Of a stretch of 64,000 bases of DNA, positions 48,460-56,859 are shown in pieces (within the stretch, counting starts at the first letter, position 1; every line of letters begins with the position of its first letter). The notes beneath the pieces are model-generated. The model was not told where the DNA came from, made no database searches, and saw only the letters and a list, made by a program, of their open reading frames with translations. The DNA comes from Trichomonas vaginalis G3. Its lineage: Eukaryota; Parabasalia; Trichomonadida; Trichomonadidae. The stretch is from the NCBI RefSeq assembly GCF_026262505.1, contig NC_067206.1, positions 4,740,879 to 4,804,878 of the forward strand, read 5' to 3'. The translations under genes and the position numbers were made by a program.

Positions 48460-48665
48460 AGGAACTTAAGAAGAAAGAAAAAGCTCGTAAGGCTAAGGAA
48501 GAAGCAGATAGAAAGGCGAAAGAAGAAGCAGATAGAAAGGCTAAGGAAGAAGCTGATAGAAAGGCGAAAGCAGCAACACCATCGCCAACTCCATCTCCTT
48601 CACCATCTCCATCTCCTTCACCATCACCAACTCCATCGCCATCTCCATCTCCTTCACCATCAATA
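48220..48665 (+). repeat. KAKEEAERK- and TPSPSP-coding repeats
   Basis: Repeats of AAAGCTCGTAAGGCTAAGGA and variants (~84-bp and 24-bp periods), followed by short ATCTCCTTCACCATC repeats coding Ser/Pro. They connect the 720- and 378-residue ORFs. Confidence 0.85.
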
Positions 48666-48674
48666 GCGGCTCCT

Positions 48675-49811
48675 GTGAGACAATTTGGTGCATGGGGTGC
48701 TGATTTAGTCAAAGATGCTGCACAAGGAATTGGAAAGGAACTGAAGAACACAACATTAGGTACAATAGAGCGTTTTGGTAATCTTACGGATTACACAATT
48801 AGATCAGCTGCTAATCTTTTATATAACCAGACTACTGATAACGGTACTGATGAATTGGCTGTAAACGGACTAGCATCAATTAAGAAATCAGCAGAAGATA
48901 AATACGATGAATGGAAAAAGAATATTAAGGGTGAATATAATAAGTATGCATATCCTGAAGAACATATGAAGTTAGAGCTTACCAGACTAAGATCAAAATA
49001 TGGTAATGAAACAACAAATACTACAACGCAAACGACGAAAGCTGACAGAAAGATTGATGACACTCCTACTCCAACTCCTGCAATGGCGAACATCACAACA
49101 ATTGCTCCAAGAGTTCCAACAGGAGAAGGTATATCAGGAAATGTTTCAACTACTCATAACATTACTGAAGCAGCTAATGTTTCAGCAGTTGAGCAACCTG
49201 TTGTTAATGTAACTCAGGAAAACGCTACTGAAACATCAACACCAAGACAGGATGTAAATAATGAACGTCCAGAAGTTAAGGAGGTTGCAAAAGCATACCT
49301 GGAGAAAAATACTACACAAGTTCTTGAAGCAGAAAAGCATCTCAATTCAGACAAAACACCATCTCCAACTCCTGAAGCATCAGTTCCTCCAGCAATTGGT
49401 GGAAATATACCTTCAGTATCACCATGGCAGAAATTTTATGGATTGTTTAAAGGAGCGAATAAGGTAATGGATGCTGCTGAGAATCTCCAAAAGTTCAAGA
49501 ATGAAGTCGCAACTGGTGCAAAGGAAATAGAAGAGAATGATAAACAAGCTGCTGAATTAGCTAAACAACAAGCTGAAGCAACTAAACAAGCAGCAGCTCC
49601 TAAACAATCTATATCTAAGTCTCAAAGACAAGGTCCTGACCCAAGTGCTAAAGTCAAACAGAATCCAACACCACCTGCAGCAGAGAAGTCCAAGAAGGAC
49701 AAGGACAAGAAGAAGGATAAATCAAAGAAGGACAAGGACAAGAAGAAAGATAAGGATAAGAAAAAATCGTCAAAAGATAAAAAACATAAAAATTTATCCA
49801 GTAAGAAATGA
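48675..49811 (+). CDS. 378-residue Maverick B protein with Lys-rich tail
   Basis: MRQFGAWGADLVKDAAQGIG starts an amphipathic segment like those in the preceding protein. The middle is Thr/Asn-rich with potential glycosylation sites (NTTTQTTKADRK, NVSTTHNITEAANVS). The C-terminus is very Lys-rich (KKDKDKKKDKSKKDKDKKKD). The frame is open upstream into the Ser/Pro and KAKEEA repeats. Ends by overlapping the next gene by 4 bases (ATGA). Function unknown; the pair may form one functional unit. Confidence 0.6.
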   Translation: MRQFGAWGADLVKDAAQGIGKELKNTTLGTIERFGNLTDYTIRSAANLLYNQTTDNGTDELAVNGLASIKKSAEDKYDEWKKNIKGEYNKYAYPEEHMKLELTRLRSKYGNETTNTTTQTTKADRKIDDTPTPTPAMANITTIAPRVPTGEGISGNVSTTHNITEAANVSAVEQPVVNVTQENATETSTPRQDVNNERPEVKEVAKAYLEKNTTQVLEAEKHLNSDKTPSPTPEASVPPAIGGNIPSVSPWQKFYGLFKGANKVMDAAENLQKFKNEVATGAKEIEENDKQAAELAKQQAEATKQAAAPKQSISKSQRQGPDPSAKVKQNPTPPAAEKSKKDKDKKKDKSKKDKDKKKDKDKKKSSKDKKHKNLSSKK

Positions 49812-50044
49812 GTCAAGTCATTAAAGCATCAACTAAACAAAAGTGGTTAACTGAATATATAAAAGATGGTAAGGTTCCTGATGGATATTATGTACATACA
49901 ATGAAAGACGGACGTGTACAGTTCCGTAAAGTCAAGCAACCTCTCAATGATGAACAGATCAGAAGGAAGATCTCATTGTATGAAACAAAAATAAAGGACT
50001 TACAAGCTAAACTCGAAACCCACGATACTTCTCAAGAAAACTAG
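49808..50044 (+). CDS. Conserved small Maverick protein (YVHTMKDGRVQFRK family), B
   Basis: 78 residues: MSQVIKASTKQKWLTEYIKD, DGYYVHTMKDGRVQFRKVKQ, then a coiled-coil helix. Close homologue of 2714-2959 in fragment C. The start overlaps the preceding stop (ATGA), and the last 38 bases overlap the convergent integrase gene. Strong conservation across lineages suggests contact with a conserved partner. Confidence 0.75.
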   Translation: MSQVIKASTKQKWLTEYIKDGKVPDGYYVHTMKDGRVQFRKVKQPLNDEQIRRKISLYETKIKDLQAKLETHDTSQEN

Positions 50045-51074
50045 GCATATCTTTAACATGACCTTCATTAATATTTTTCCTCCAATACTGTACTTCCATT
50101 TGTGACAACCTGTTTGGATTACCTTCACGCATACCTCTACCTGTCACTTTTCCTGTATTTTCGTTCTCAAACGTAACATCATACTTTACATCATTACCGA
50201 CAAGTTCATGACCATCAATACTTTTAACAGCACCGTGTCTTCCTTGATCTAAAGTTTCTCCTTGCTTTAATCCATGCTCTATTTTTGTCCATATCTGATA
50301 ACGTGGATATCTTGCAACACTTCCATCTTTTGCTCTTAACAAGTATGCACTTGTATCAACTGAATCAACTGTATAATAAGAAGGATCAAGATGTCTTCTT
50401 TGTTGGTTACCTTTACCCCATGTTCTTGGTTCAACTATGACTTGAACTTTTTGACCAGGTCTTAAGTTATAAAGGTTATTTTTTCTGACATACTCTTCTT
50501 TCAATCTTTGCTTCTTTATATATTCCTCATTATCCTTTTCTGTGAAATCATCAGGCTTTTGTTGTGTGCTTGAATGATATTCAGTGTTGTAGTCATTAAT
50601 AATTTGTCTCATTGTATCTGCAGTGAAAGGTGGTGTTTTATCACCTTCTTTGAGGTTTAACTTCATATGTAACATAGTTCTAATAGTTCTACAGAACCTA
50701 TTAATAATACCTAGTATGTTATGATTGTATTTCTGTGTCGTCATGTGCTCAATGTTATGACTGACCAACAGATCTCGAACATTTTGTGTCGTATAAGCTG
50801 GGTCTTCATCACTAGTAAGTATTGTAGGCTTCATTTCACCTGTAGCTTGTGAAATGAACTTCTGCATTGCACTTAGAACATTGTTTGAGTTCTTTTCACT
50901 CATTGGGAACGCATAACCTTTTCTACTGTTTACATTGATGAACAAAAGAAAATATGGTGGTGTTCCACCAGGATTCTCAAATGTATCGAATTGATAAGCT
51001 CCCATATCAGTTGAATATATTGGTAGCATCAAATCCTCTTGTATTAAAGTTTTTTCTTGTTTACCAACAGTCAT
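50007..51074 (-). CDS. Maverick B retroviral-type integrase
   Basis: 355 residues, a single frame. Catalytic-core landmarks: YSTDMGAYQFDTF (D23) and LTSDEDPAYTTQNVRDLLVS (D89), followed by the helix region NHNILGIINRFCRTIRTMLH. The C-terminal part has LRPGQKVQVIVEPRTWGKG and YYTVDSVDTSAYLLRAKDGS, an SH3-like fold, then a long extension. It corresponds to the A integrase. It would integrate the linear element; short target duplications result. It lies just downstream of a 117-residue gene in the same direction. Confidence 0.85.
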   Translation of the reverse strand: MTVGKQEKTLIQEDLMLPIYSTDMGAYQFDTFENPGGTPPYFLLFINVNSRKGYAFPMSEKNSNNVLSAMQKFISQATGEMKPTILTSDEDPAYTTQNVRDLLVSHNIEHMTTQKYNHNILGIINRFCRTIRTMLHMKLNLKEGDKTPPFTADTMRQIINDYNTEYHSSTQQKPDDFTEKDNEEYIKKQRLKEEYVRKNNLYNLRPGQKVQVIVEPRTWGKGNQQRRHLDPSYYTVDSVDTSAYLLRAKDGSVARYPRYQIWTKIEHGLKQGETLDQGRHGAVKSIDGHELVGNDVKYDVTFENENTGKVTGRGMREGNPNRLSQMEVQYWRKNINEGHVKDMPSFLEKYRGFRV

Positions 51075-51087
51075 TTTTTTATTAACG

Positions 51088-51441
51088 TTAAAGTCTTACA
51101 GGCATTGAGTAATCGCTATAACCATCATGGTCTGCGAATTCATGTAATCTTGATGCATCAGGTTCTTTCTTCGTTGGTGCATGAAACCTTGCTTCATCAT
51201 AAAGGTTCATATAATGGTTTGTCACGTTTGGGGTAGACCCAATTTTTGCATATTGAGGATATGAGTAATGATACACTAAGTTGAACCCATTACTACCATC
51301 ATCAACATATATCTTTGGTGGAGGTTGTCTTATTAAATTCCTTCCTCTTGGGGCTTTGAGTTGGACGATCTGATCTAGATCATTGTAAACAACTCCTGTT
51401 GCAGTATATTCTGTGTTGTTCTCTGGGTTAATGTTCGTCAT
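51088..51441 (-). CDS. 117-residue Maverick B protein upstream of the integrase
   Basis: MTNINPENNTEYTATGVVYN, DLDQIVQLKAPRGRNLIRQP, then Tyr/His-rich YHYSYPQYAKIGSTPN. Thirteen bases separate it from the integrase, read the same way, so the two may be co-expressed. Divergent from 51477 across a 35-base gap containing TTTATATGAGAATAAAA. No family recognised. Confidence 0.6.
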   Translation of the reverse strand: MTNINPENNTEYTATGVVYNDLDQIVQLKAPRGRNLIRQPPPKIYVDDGSNGFNLVYHYSYPQYAKIGSTPNVTNHYMNLYDEARFHAPTKKEPDASRLHEFADHDGYSDYSMPVRL

Positions 51442-51476
51442 TTATATGAGAATAAAACAATTTTTACTCATAACAA

Positions 51477-52058
51477 ATGAGATCGAAGTCAATTCTTTAT
51501 GGTGCAGCTAATCTTCCAATTGAACCAACAAGCAATGTTGATTCAAGAACAACTAATAACATTGTGATAAAGAACTATCCATCTGGTACAGTAAGTGATG
51601 CTCCAACAGAGATAAAAAAAGAGGAAACAACTACGAACTCAGAAGCACCAATGTATCCTCCTCCTTTAAGTCCATTAACTTCCAACCTGACCTCATCGAG
51701 ATCTGTGGAGACTTCATCGAGGATTGGTGTAGAAGAGTATTTACTTAGTATATACCAGAAGATATTGTTAGATCAAGACAAAGAGCTCTTTTCTAACTTA
51801 GTGAGCAAAGATCAGATCTTACTACCTAAGCCAGACTTGGAAGAAGTTGTTCACAGAATGACTGGGTTCAAGTGTGAAATAGACCTACTGGACCCAGACA
51901 TCACATGTTGTGGTATTCCACCACCTTTCTCAAAAATAGCTCAGATCAGAATCATTGATGAGAACAATATTGCTCAAGAGTTTAAGTATGCATATAATGC
52001 ACAATATACTGAGTTAATAAGTAGGTATAATTTATGTCTTAAGTATGTGATCGTTTAA
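51477..52058 (+). CDS. 193-residue Maverick protein with PDITCCG motif
   Basis: The N-terminal ~80 residues are Ser/Thr/Pro-rich and disordered. The C-terminal part is folded: EEYLLSIYQKILLDQDKELF, LLDPDITCCGIPPPFSKIAQ, IRIIDENNIAQEFKYAY. The C-terminal motif is shared with the Maverick A region 35575-36130. Leader CAATTTTTACTCATAACAA. A conserved Maverick family of unknown role. Confidence 0.65.
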   Translation: MRSKSILYGAANLPIEPTSNVDSRTTNNIVIKNYPSGTVSDAPTEIKKEETTTNSEAPMYPPPLSPLTSNLTSSRSVETSSRIGVEEYLLSIYQKILLDQDKELFSNLVSKDQILLPKPDLEEVVHRMTGFKCEIDLLDPDITCCGIPPPFSKIAQIRIIDENNIAQEFKYAYNAQYTELISRYNLCLKYVIV

Positions 52059-52077
52059 CCGAAAAATTTTTTATCTA

Positions 52078-52161
52078 ATGTTAAATATGGTTGTTCAAAC
52101 AAGAACAAAAGCACAAATGTTTCAAGACTTACTCAATAAAACTTATTGTTTACTCAAGTAA
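52078..52161 (+). CDS. 27-residue ORF with a Maverick leader
   Basis: MLNMVVQTRTKAQMFQDLLN then KTYCLLK. The leader AAAAATTTTTTATCTA is almost the one before 19026. Very short; may be a genuine micropeptide or a remnant. Confidence 0.35.
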   Translation: MLNMVVQTRTKAQMFQDLLNKTYCLLK

Positions 52162-52166
52162 TTATT

Positions 52167-52409
52167 TTAGAACGTTTCGACGTACTCCTTGATCTTATCA
52201 AGAGCTTCGAGCATCCGCTTCTTTGCATTGTCCTTGGCGAGGATGGCTTGCTCAATGGTGAGATCGAAGGCTTCTTTACCGATCGGACGGTGATCGCGAA
52301 GATCTTTGAGTGCATCAAGAGCTGCAGTGTACTCTGATGGTAAATGGGAGCCATCTAGTAATGGGTACAAAATGAGCATGTATTCCTGTAGTAAGTTCTC
52401 CTGTTTCAA
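52167..52409 (-). CDS. Helical Maverick B protein in the small-gene block
   Basis: 80 residues: MKQENLLQEYMLILYPLLDG, SEYTAALDALKDLRDHRPIG, AKKRMLEALDKIKEYVETF. All-helical. Upstream minus-strand sequence to ~52545 is also coding-like and starts after TTCATTTTTG, a host-like initiator. No family recognised. Confidence 0.5.
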   Translation of the reverse strand: MKQENLLQEYMLILYPLLDGSHLPSEYTAALDALKDLRDHRPIGKEAFDLTIEQAILAKDNAKKRMLEALDKIKEYVETF

Positions 52410-52574
52410 GCGGGACTTGAACTCTTCGCGGAGATCTTGAAGCTTTTGGAGCTTCTCAGTGGCTTGAAGGTATTCAATGATGACCTTCTCTTGTCCTCAA
52501 GTGCTTGTGGGAGGAAGTGGACATAAGCTGTTGACTTCATCAAAAATGAAGTGGTCATGACACTTTTTAAGTTA

Positions 52575-52745
52575 ATGTCCGAGCCATACAGTGATGTCGA
52601 AGCAGCACATGAACCAAAGAAGAAGTCTTGCTGGGAAAAGACAAAGATTGTTGGTAACGCAATCCTAGCCATTTGTGTTGTTTTGAACTTGATCGTACTT
52701 CTGATCTTGTTCTACAAACTCAACAGAGGTTATTGTCTCAAGTAA
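52575..52745 (+). CDS. 56-residue single-pass membrane protein
   Basis: MSEPYSDVEAAHEPKKKSCW, then KIVGNAILAICVVLNLIVLL and ILFYKLNRGY. One clear membrane helix (residues ~26-48) with positive residues before it. The in-frame ATG at 52551 is upstream of the leader GACACTTTTTAAGTTA, so 52575 is preferred. It sits in the slot of the A Cys-rich protein (28201). Role unknown. Confidence 0.65.
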   Translation: MSEPYSDVEAAHEPKKKSCWEKTKIVGNAILAICVVLNLIVLLILFYKLNRGYCLK

Positions 52746-52769
52746 ACACTTATTTTTATTACCATATAA

Positions 52770-53612
52770 ATGATTTTTACCAAACCTCCTTTACCTTTCA
52801 TAGGTAATAAGTCGAAGATCAGGAAAGCTCTTATCGACATACTCAAAGACATCAAAGGGGATTATGTCTTCGTTGACCTCTTTGGTGGTTCTCTCTATAT
52901 CTCTCATCTGTTGCATATTATGTTCCCAAAAGCAACGATCATAGCTAACGACTATGATAACTACGTTGATAGACTGAAACACATTCATGACACGAATGAA
53001 ATACTTAAGGAACTTAAGGAGAGAATAAATGTTAAGCCAGATGAGAAAATTCCTACTGATCAGAAAGAGATCGTCAGAGAAGTTATAAGTAAAGCTCCAT
53101 ACATAGACTGGGATACATTATGTTCACGTCTTCTCTATTCTGGAGCATACAAATACTATGATCTTGACACATTAATGAAGAAAGTGTTATACCTCAGATA
53201 TACTAACTTATTTGGTGAAAACATAGATGACTATCTTGAAGGTTTAACTATTGTTCATAAAGATTGGAGAATACTCTTCAATGAGTATAAAGATCTTCCC
53301 AATGTTTTCTTTATATGTGATCCTCCATACTTCCATACTTATTCTATACAGTATGGAGATGAATGGACTCTTAAAGATACTGTAGAAACCTTTGATGTCC
53401 TTAATTATCCATCTATTTACTTCAGTAGTGATAAATCTTATACAGAAGAACTTTTAGAGATATTGACAAAAAGATATGGAGAGAAGTTTTCTATGAGAAA
53501 GCATGTTATAGATAGAGGTTTAATTAATCCTAACACTCAGAAAAATAATGAAGTAATATATGTCACTTTTTCTGTTAATGGAGAAGAGAAAGATCAAGAA
53601 GATAATAGTTGA
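52770..53612 (+). CDS. D12-class (Dam-like) DNA N6-adenine methyltransferase, Maverick B
   Basis: 280 residues, whole. FIGNKSK (residues 10-16), FVDLFGGS (motif I, ~35-42) and DPPYFHT at 184. It is about half identical by eye to the Maverick A enzyme, with the same motif spacing, so they are homologous element genes, not separate captures. The reaction is adenine N6 methylation with S-adenosylmethionine. The surrounding element is rich in GATC, while the A element has almost none. The leader TTATTTTTATTACCATATAA is the ATTTTTA type. The 3' end overlaps the next gene. Confidence 0.9.
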   Translation: MIFTKPPLPFIGNKSKIRKALIDILKDIKGDYVFVDLFGGSLYISHLLHIMFPKATIIANDYDNYVDRLKHIHDTNEILKELKERINVKPDEKIPTDQKEIVREVISKAPYIDWDTLCSRLLYSGAYKYYDLDTLMKKVLYLRYTNLFGENIDDYLEGLTIVHKDWRILFNEYKDLPNVFFICDPPYFHTYSIQYGDEWTLKDTVETFDVLNYPSIYFSSDKSYTEELLEILTKRYGEKFSMRKHVIDRGLINPNTQKNNEVIYVTFSVNGEEKDQEDNS

Positions 53613-53865
53613 TGAGGGAACTGAAGAAGCGACGACATTCATCTTTGACGACGGAAAGCTCACATTCGTTGTCGATAAAAATGGACAACACTTACACAAA
53701 AGAAAGAGACCAAGAAAATTTTTAGATCTCCCAAAAGCTAGGAAACCAAAGGAACCATTTCCAGTACCAGCCGTCCAAGAACCAGAGAGACTTTTGATAC
53801 CAAAACCTGTGGTTGACAAATATGATCCAGATCAGTTCTTCCCAAAAATACCAAAGTTAGAATAA
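53578..53865 (+). CDS. 95-residue basic Pro-rich Maverick B protein
   Basis: MEKRKIKKIIVDEGTEEATT, FIFDDGKLTFVVDKNGQHLH, KRKRPRKFLDLPKARKPKEP. The DDGKLTFVVDKNG..KRKRP part loosely resembles the DGRVQFRK mini-domain. It overlaps the methyltransferase end by 35 bases. The start is chosen at 53578 because TCACTTTTTCTGTTA, a host-like initiator, lies just before it. Confidence 0.55.
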   Translation: MEKRKIKKIIVDEGTEEATTFIFDDGKLTFVVDKNGQHLHKRKRPRKFLDLPKARKPKEPFPVPAVQEPERLLIPKPVVDKYDPDQFFPKIPKLE

Positions 53866-53887
53866 AAACTCCTTTATTTCTTTAGTA

Positions 53888-54430
53888 TTATATAATAAGT
53901 CTATTAGTAAGCTCTGTTCTCGTTCTGTTCTGGTTTTGACGTCTTTTCATGGTCTCGCATAATAAGATCATGAACTTTTTCTTGAGATACTCGAAGAGCT
54001 GAGGTAAGTTATCATATTCTGGATATGTAGGAAGCATCCCTGCTATCGTAAGTGTTGTATCAATAAGGATTGGACTTATATCGGAAAAGTCGAGATCTGG
54101 AGTAGAATAAGAAGGTAAGTCTCTTACATGTAGGTAGTCATTATATGCTTTACGCATGAGACTGAGTTTCTGGAGCACAACTATGAGACTTTGGTTCTGA
54201 CGTTCAAGTTTGCTTAAAGTTCTCTCCAAGCTTCTGTAATAAACGTCAACCTCTGTAAGAGCAGATATTTTTGCATTGATCTCGGAGATCTTTTCTTGAA
54301 CTTCACCAAGTTTGACCTTAACTGACGTTTGAGCTCCCATCATGTTTTCATCAAGGTCATTCTCTATGTCATCAATGATATCTTCCCATGAAGTCATGTT
54401 TTCATCATTGATCTTAACGTGAACACTCAT
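53888..54430 (-). CDS. Conserved helical Maverick protein (YLHVRDLPS family), B
   Basis: 180 residues, homologous to 27650-28204 of Maverick A: DIENDLDENMMGAQTSVKVK, then a long coiled coil, YLHVRDLPSYSTPDLDFSDI and a basic end. Leader GACATTTTTTTC. Same relative position beside the divergent pair. Function unknown. Confidence 0.7.
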   Translation of the reverse strand: MSVHVKINDENMTSWEDIIDDIENDLDENMMGAQTSVKVKLGEVQEKISEINAKISALTEVDVYYRSLERTLSKLERQNQSLIVVLQKLSLMRKAYNDYLHVRDLPSYSTPDLDFSDISPILIDTTLTIAGMLPTYPEYDNLPQLFEYLKKKFMILLCETMKRRQNQNRTRTELTNRLII

Positions 54431-54466
54431 GAAAAAAATGTCATGTAAAGTATAAATGTCAGATTT

Positions 54467-54865
54467 TTACTCTTGAGCTTCTTCTCTCTGGATTGACTCG
54501 TCTGTAGGGCTTAATGTGCCATCACGTTCGACCAGAAGGTTCTGCTCAGGTCTGTCAAGGAGCTGTCTGTAGGTCGTGAAGGTTTCAACGAGTCCTTGGT
54601 AAGGAGTTTGGAGATCAACATCGACCCATGGGTGTTTGCGTAAGAAAGCAGCAAGGCTTTCACGCTTGGAGTCAATGACATCTTTCTTATTGGTTAATCC
54701 TTCTTCAAAGCTTAGGATTACTCCTGCAGTTGATTCAAGTCTTTGGATCTGGCGTCTGGAAACCTTGGTGAGTTGTCTTATCCTCTCGTTTCCAAATACA
54801 TGCAGGAGATATGCAGAAATTACTTCATTAAGTTCGATTAAACAAATTGGATGAAGATCAGTCAT
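54467..54865 (-). CDS. Divergent-pair left partner, Maverick B
   Basis: 132 residues from MTDLHPICLIELNEVISAYL. Shares LIELNEVI..YL and SKRESLAAFLRKHPW with the A protein. The frame remains open upstream through the repeats as FTKDC/FTKDS pentapeptides, because the 15-bp period keeps every frame open. Homology starts at this ATG, directly at the array edge. Confidence 0.7.
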   Translation of the reverse strand: MTDLHPICLIELNEVISAYLLHVFGNERIRQLTKVSRRQIQRLESTAGVILSFEEGLTNKKDVIDSKRESLAAFLRKHPWVDVDLQTPYQGLVETFTTYRQLLDRPEQNLLVERDGTLSPTDESIQREEAQE

Positions 54866-55236
54866 GGCTTTTGTAAAGCAATCTTTTGTAAAGCTGTCTT
54901 TTGTAAAGCAGACTTTTGTAAAGCAATCTTTTGTAAAGCAATCTTTTGTAAAGCAGACTTTTGTAAAGCAATCTTTTGTCAAGACGTCTTTTGTAAAGCA
55001 GACTTTTGTAAAGCAATCTTTTGTCAAGACGTCTTTTGTAAAGCAAAAGTATTCAATTTTGTGAGAAAATGCTTTTGTAAAGCAGTCTTTTGTAAAGCTG
55101 TCTTTTGTCAAGACGTCTTTTGTAAAGCTGTCTTTTGTAAAGCAGTCTTTTGTAAAGCTGTCTTTTGTAAAGCTGTCTTTTGTAAAGCTGTCTTTTGTAA
55201 AGCTGTCTTTTGTAAAGCAGTCTTTTGTAAAGACAT
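54866..55236. repeat. 15-bp iteron array between divergent genes, Maverick B
   Basis: About 23 units of TCTTTTGTAAAGCAG, with variants GCTG, GCAA and TCTTTTGTCAAGACG, broken once by a short spacer near 55048-55072. It has the same position as the unrelated-sequence array in Maverick A (28930-29205). Open frames on both strands across it are a consequence of the 15-bp period. Confidence 0.9.
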
Positions 55237-55249
55237 AACCGACGACCGA

Positions 55250-55756
55250 ATGTCCCAAGATGGTACAACACCAGCTCCAGCATCACCAACACTAGATATG
55301 ATGGCAATGATGATGCAGATGATGCAACAGCAAACCCAGCTTATACAGCAAATGCAGGAAAAGAAAACTTTCAATAAACCTGCAAAGAACTCACAAGATC
55401 TTGAAGCTGGACTCAATGCTCTCAGGAACGACTACAAGAGAGAGCAGATGACGTTTAGGAAGAAGGGTGATGAAGATTATGAGAATGATCCGATCGAGGA
55501 AGACGAGATCAAGTCCACTGCATCCACAAAGACCCTCCAGGATGAAAGAGATGATGAGGGATTCCTTACCAAGTCTCAAAGACTCTTTGTCCTTGAGTTC
55601 TTCACGATCTCTGCCTTGAGATCTATGAGGAATTGGAAGGGTCGCGTTCCAAGTGGCTCAAACAAGCGCGAACTACTCATGACCGCAGTACCGCTCACTA
55701 AGACAAAAGTCCAGCTCATGGACTTTATCCTTTCCGCTTGTCCCGACGAGATCTAA
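55250..55756 (+). CDS. Divergent-pair right partner, Maverick B
   Basis: 168 residues from MSQDGTTPAPASPTLDMMAM. A Met/Gln-rich helix (MMAMMMQMMQQQTQLIQQMQ), an acidic middle, then the conserved end LTKSQRLFVLEFFTISALRS and VQLMDFILSACP shared with Maverick A. Conserved pair plus iterons in two lineages suggests regulation or replication control. Confidence 0.7.
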   Translation: MSQDGTTPAPASPTLDMMAMMMQMMQQQTQLIQQMQEKKTFNKPAKNSQDLEAGLNALRNDYKREQMTFRKKGDEDYENDPIEEDEIKSTASTKTLQDERDDEGFLTKSQRLFVLEFFTISALRSMRNWKGRVPSGSNKRELLMTAVPLTKTKVQLMDFILSACPDEI

Positions 55757-55813
55757 GATCTGATCAGAGTAAAAACTTACATTTATGAGCTAAGCTCAGT
55801 AATAATTAGTTGT

Positions 55814-56020
55814 TTATTCTTTCTTCTCATACTTCTGTGCAAGGTTTCCACGGAAGAACTCAAGCAACATTTGGATCTTTCCAAGCTTTCGACCTTCTTT
55901 TTCGAGGTCATCCTGGTAAGTTCGGAATGCGTCAACGTGTGAGCTCGCATAGAATGCAGCAACAACAACCTCTTCTGCACCTTCTTTGCTGTCAAGTGGC
56001 ATGAACTCGAATCCTTCCAT
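55814..56020 (-). CDS. 68-residue Maverick B protein
   Basis: MEGFEFMPLDSKEGAEEVVV, AAFYASSHVDAFRTYQDDLE and a basic end AQKYEKKE. Helical. The leader TGTCACTTTTATTTGGTCGA matches the host initiator well. Divergent from 56044. Possibly the counterpart of the A protein at 30062-30274 by place and size. Confidence 0.55.
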   Translation of the reverse strand: MEGFEFMPLDSKEGAEEVVVAAFYASSHVDAFRTYQDDLEKEGRKLGKIQMLLEFFRGNLAQKYEKKE

Positions 56021-56043
56021 TCGACCAAATAAAAGTGACAAAA

Positions 56044-56208
56044 ATGTCAATGAGACCCACTCGTTGCATAGATGCTAAACCTGGTCCGAAGATGCAAAAG
56101 TTCTTCTTAACACTCATGTCTGACCATAGGGAGTACGGTCATGAAGAGGTCATACAGATCTTCGATCAGTGTGTACCAAACCTGAGAATCCAGACGAACT
56201 CTTCATGA
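56044..56208 (+). CDS. 54-residue Maverick B protein, counterpart of 26543-26818
   Basis: MSMRPTRCIDAKPGPKMQKF, FLTLMSDHREYGHEEVIQIF. Shares the basic start, GP motif and helix with the A protein. Coding-like sequence continues on this strand to ~56344 (YLEQAYQIKGSDTIFLQK). Function unknown. Confidence 0.45.
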   Translation: MSMRPTRCIDAKPGPKMQKFFLTLMSDHREYGHEEVIQIFDQCVPNLRIQTNSS

Positions 56209-56355
56209 AAATTTACTTGCTTCAATGGAGAGATGAGAGAACAGATATGAAACTCAGACCAATACCAATCTTTCTAGGTTTCTGCAATTACCTAGAACAA
56301 GCATACCAGATTAAAGGGTCTGACACCATCTTCCTCCAAAAATAAACTTTATCGT

Positions 56356-56796
56356 TTATAATGCATCAGGATCTACATCTATTTCTTCTGCTTCATCCTC
56401 AATGTCGATCTCTTCGACAGGTTTGATAGCAGCTTTGAGTAAGTTCTTACCCATTGTCTTAAGTTCAACTGGGTTATATTCTTTGTCTTTACTCTTTGTT
56501 GATTTCGTGAGATCTACATATAAACAATAACTTTTAGTCTTGTCAAGGTTTATTCTCGCTGAGAAATGGTCAGGAATGTTTATAGCTATCTTTTCAAACT
56601 TAAGTAAATTAGCTAAACCTTCATTTGTGTATTTCTGCTTATCGACAAAGATCATGATCGGACTTGCACTATAACCATACTTTCCTTGACATAATGTTTG
56701 TGGTAAGCATATAAGTAGTCTCTTTGCTGTTTTATTTTGCTTCACTTCATCTACAAACTGTTGGATCTTAAAGAACTTTATATGATGTTCAGACAT
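56356..56796 (-). CDS. Conserved Maverick protein with IDVDP end, B
   Basis: 146 residues: MSEHHIKFFKIQQFVDEVKQ, RLLICLPQTLCQGKYGYSAS, FSARINLDKTKSYCLYVDLT and an acidic tail EEIDIEDEAEEIDVDPDAL. Homologous to 33040-33456 of Maverick A. The strand-rich body with an acidic tail resembles viral single-stranded-DNA-binding proteins in layout only. Leader ACTTTTTATCGGGTATATAA. Confidence 0.6.
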   Translation of the reverse strand: MSEHHIKFFKIQQFVDEVKQNKTAKRLLICLPQTLCQGKYGYSASPIMIFVDKQKYTNEGLANLLKFEKIAINIPDHFSARINLDKTKSYCLYVDLTKSTKSKDKEYNPVELKTMGKNLLKAAIKPVEEIDIEDEAEEIDVDPDAL

Positions 56797-56859
56797 CTTT
56801 ATATACCCGATAAAAAGTTCAGATAAAAAATAATTAGCTATATTTTTATTAGTGCATAA

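Noticed and set aside
54866-55236. CRISPR-like array
   Set aside because: Units are direct tandem repeats without unique spacers, in a eukaryotic Maverick; they are iterons or satellite-like.
54851-55756. 301-codon FCKA-repeat protein and, on the other strand, a 263-codon FTKD-repeat protein
   Set aside because: Both are extensions of the two conserved genes through a 15-bp repeat that is open in several frames; homology begins outside the repeat.
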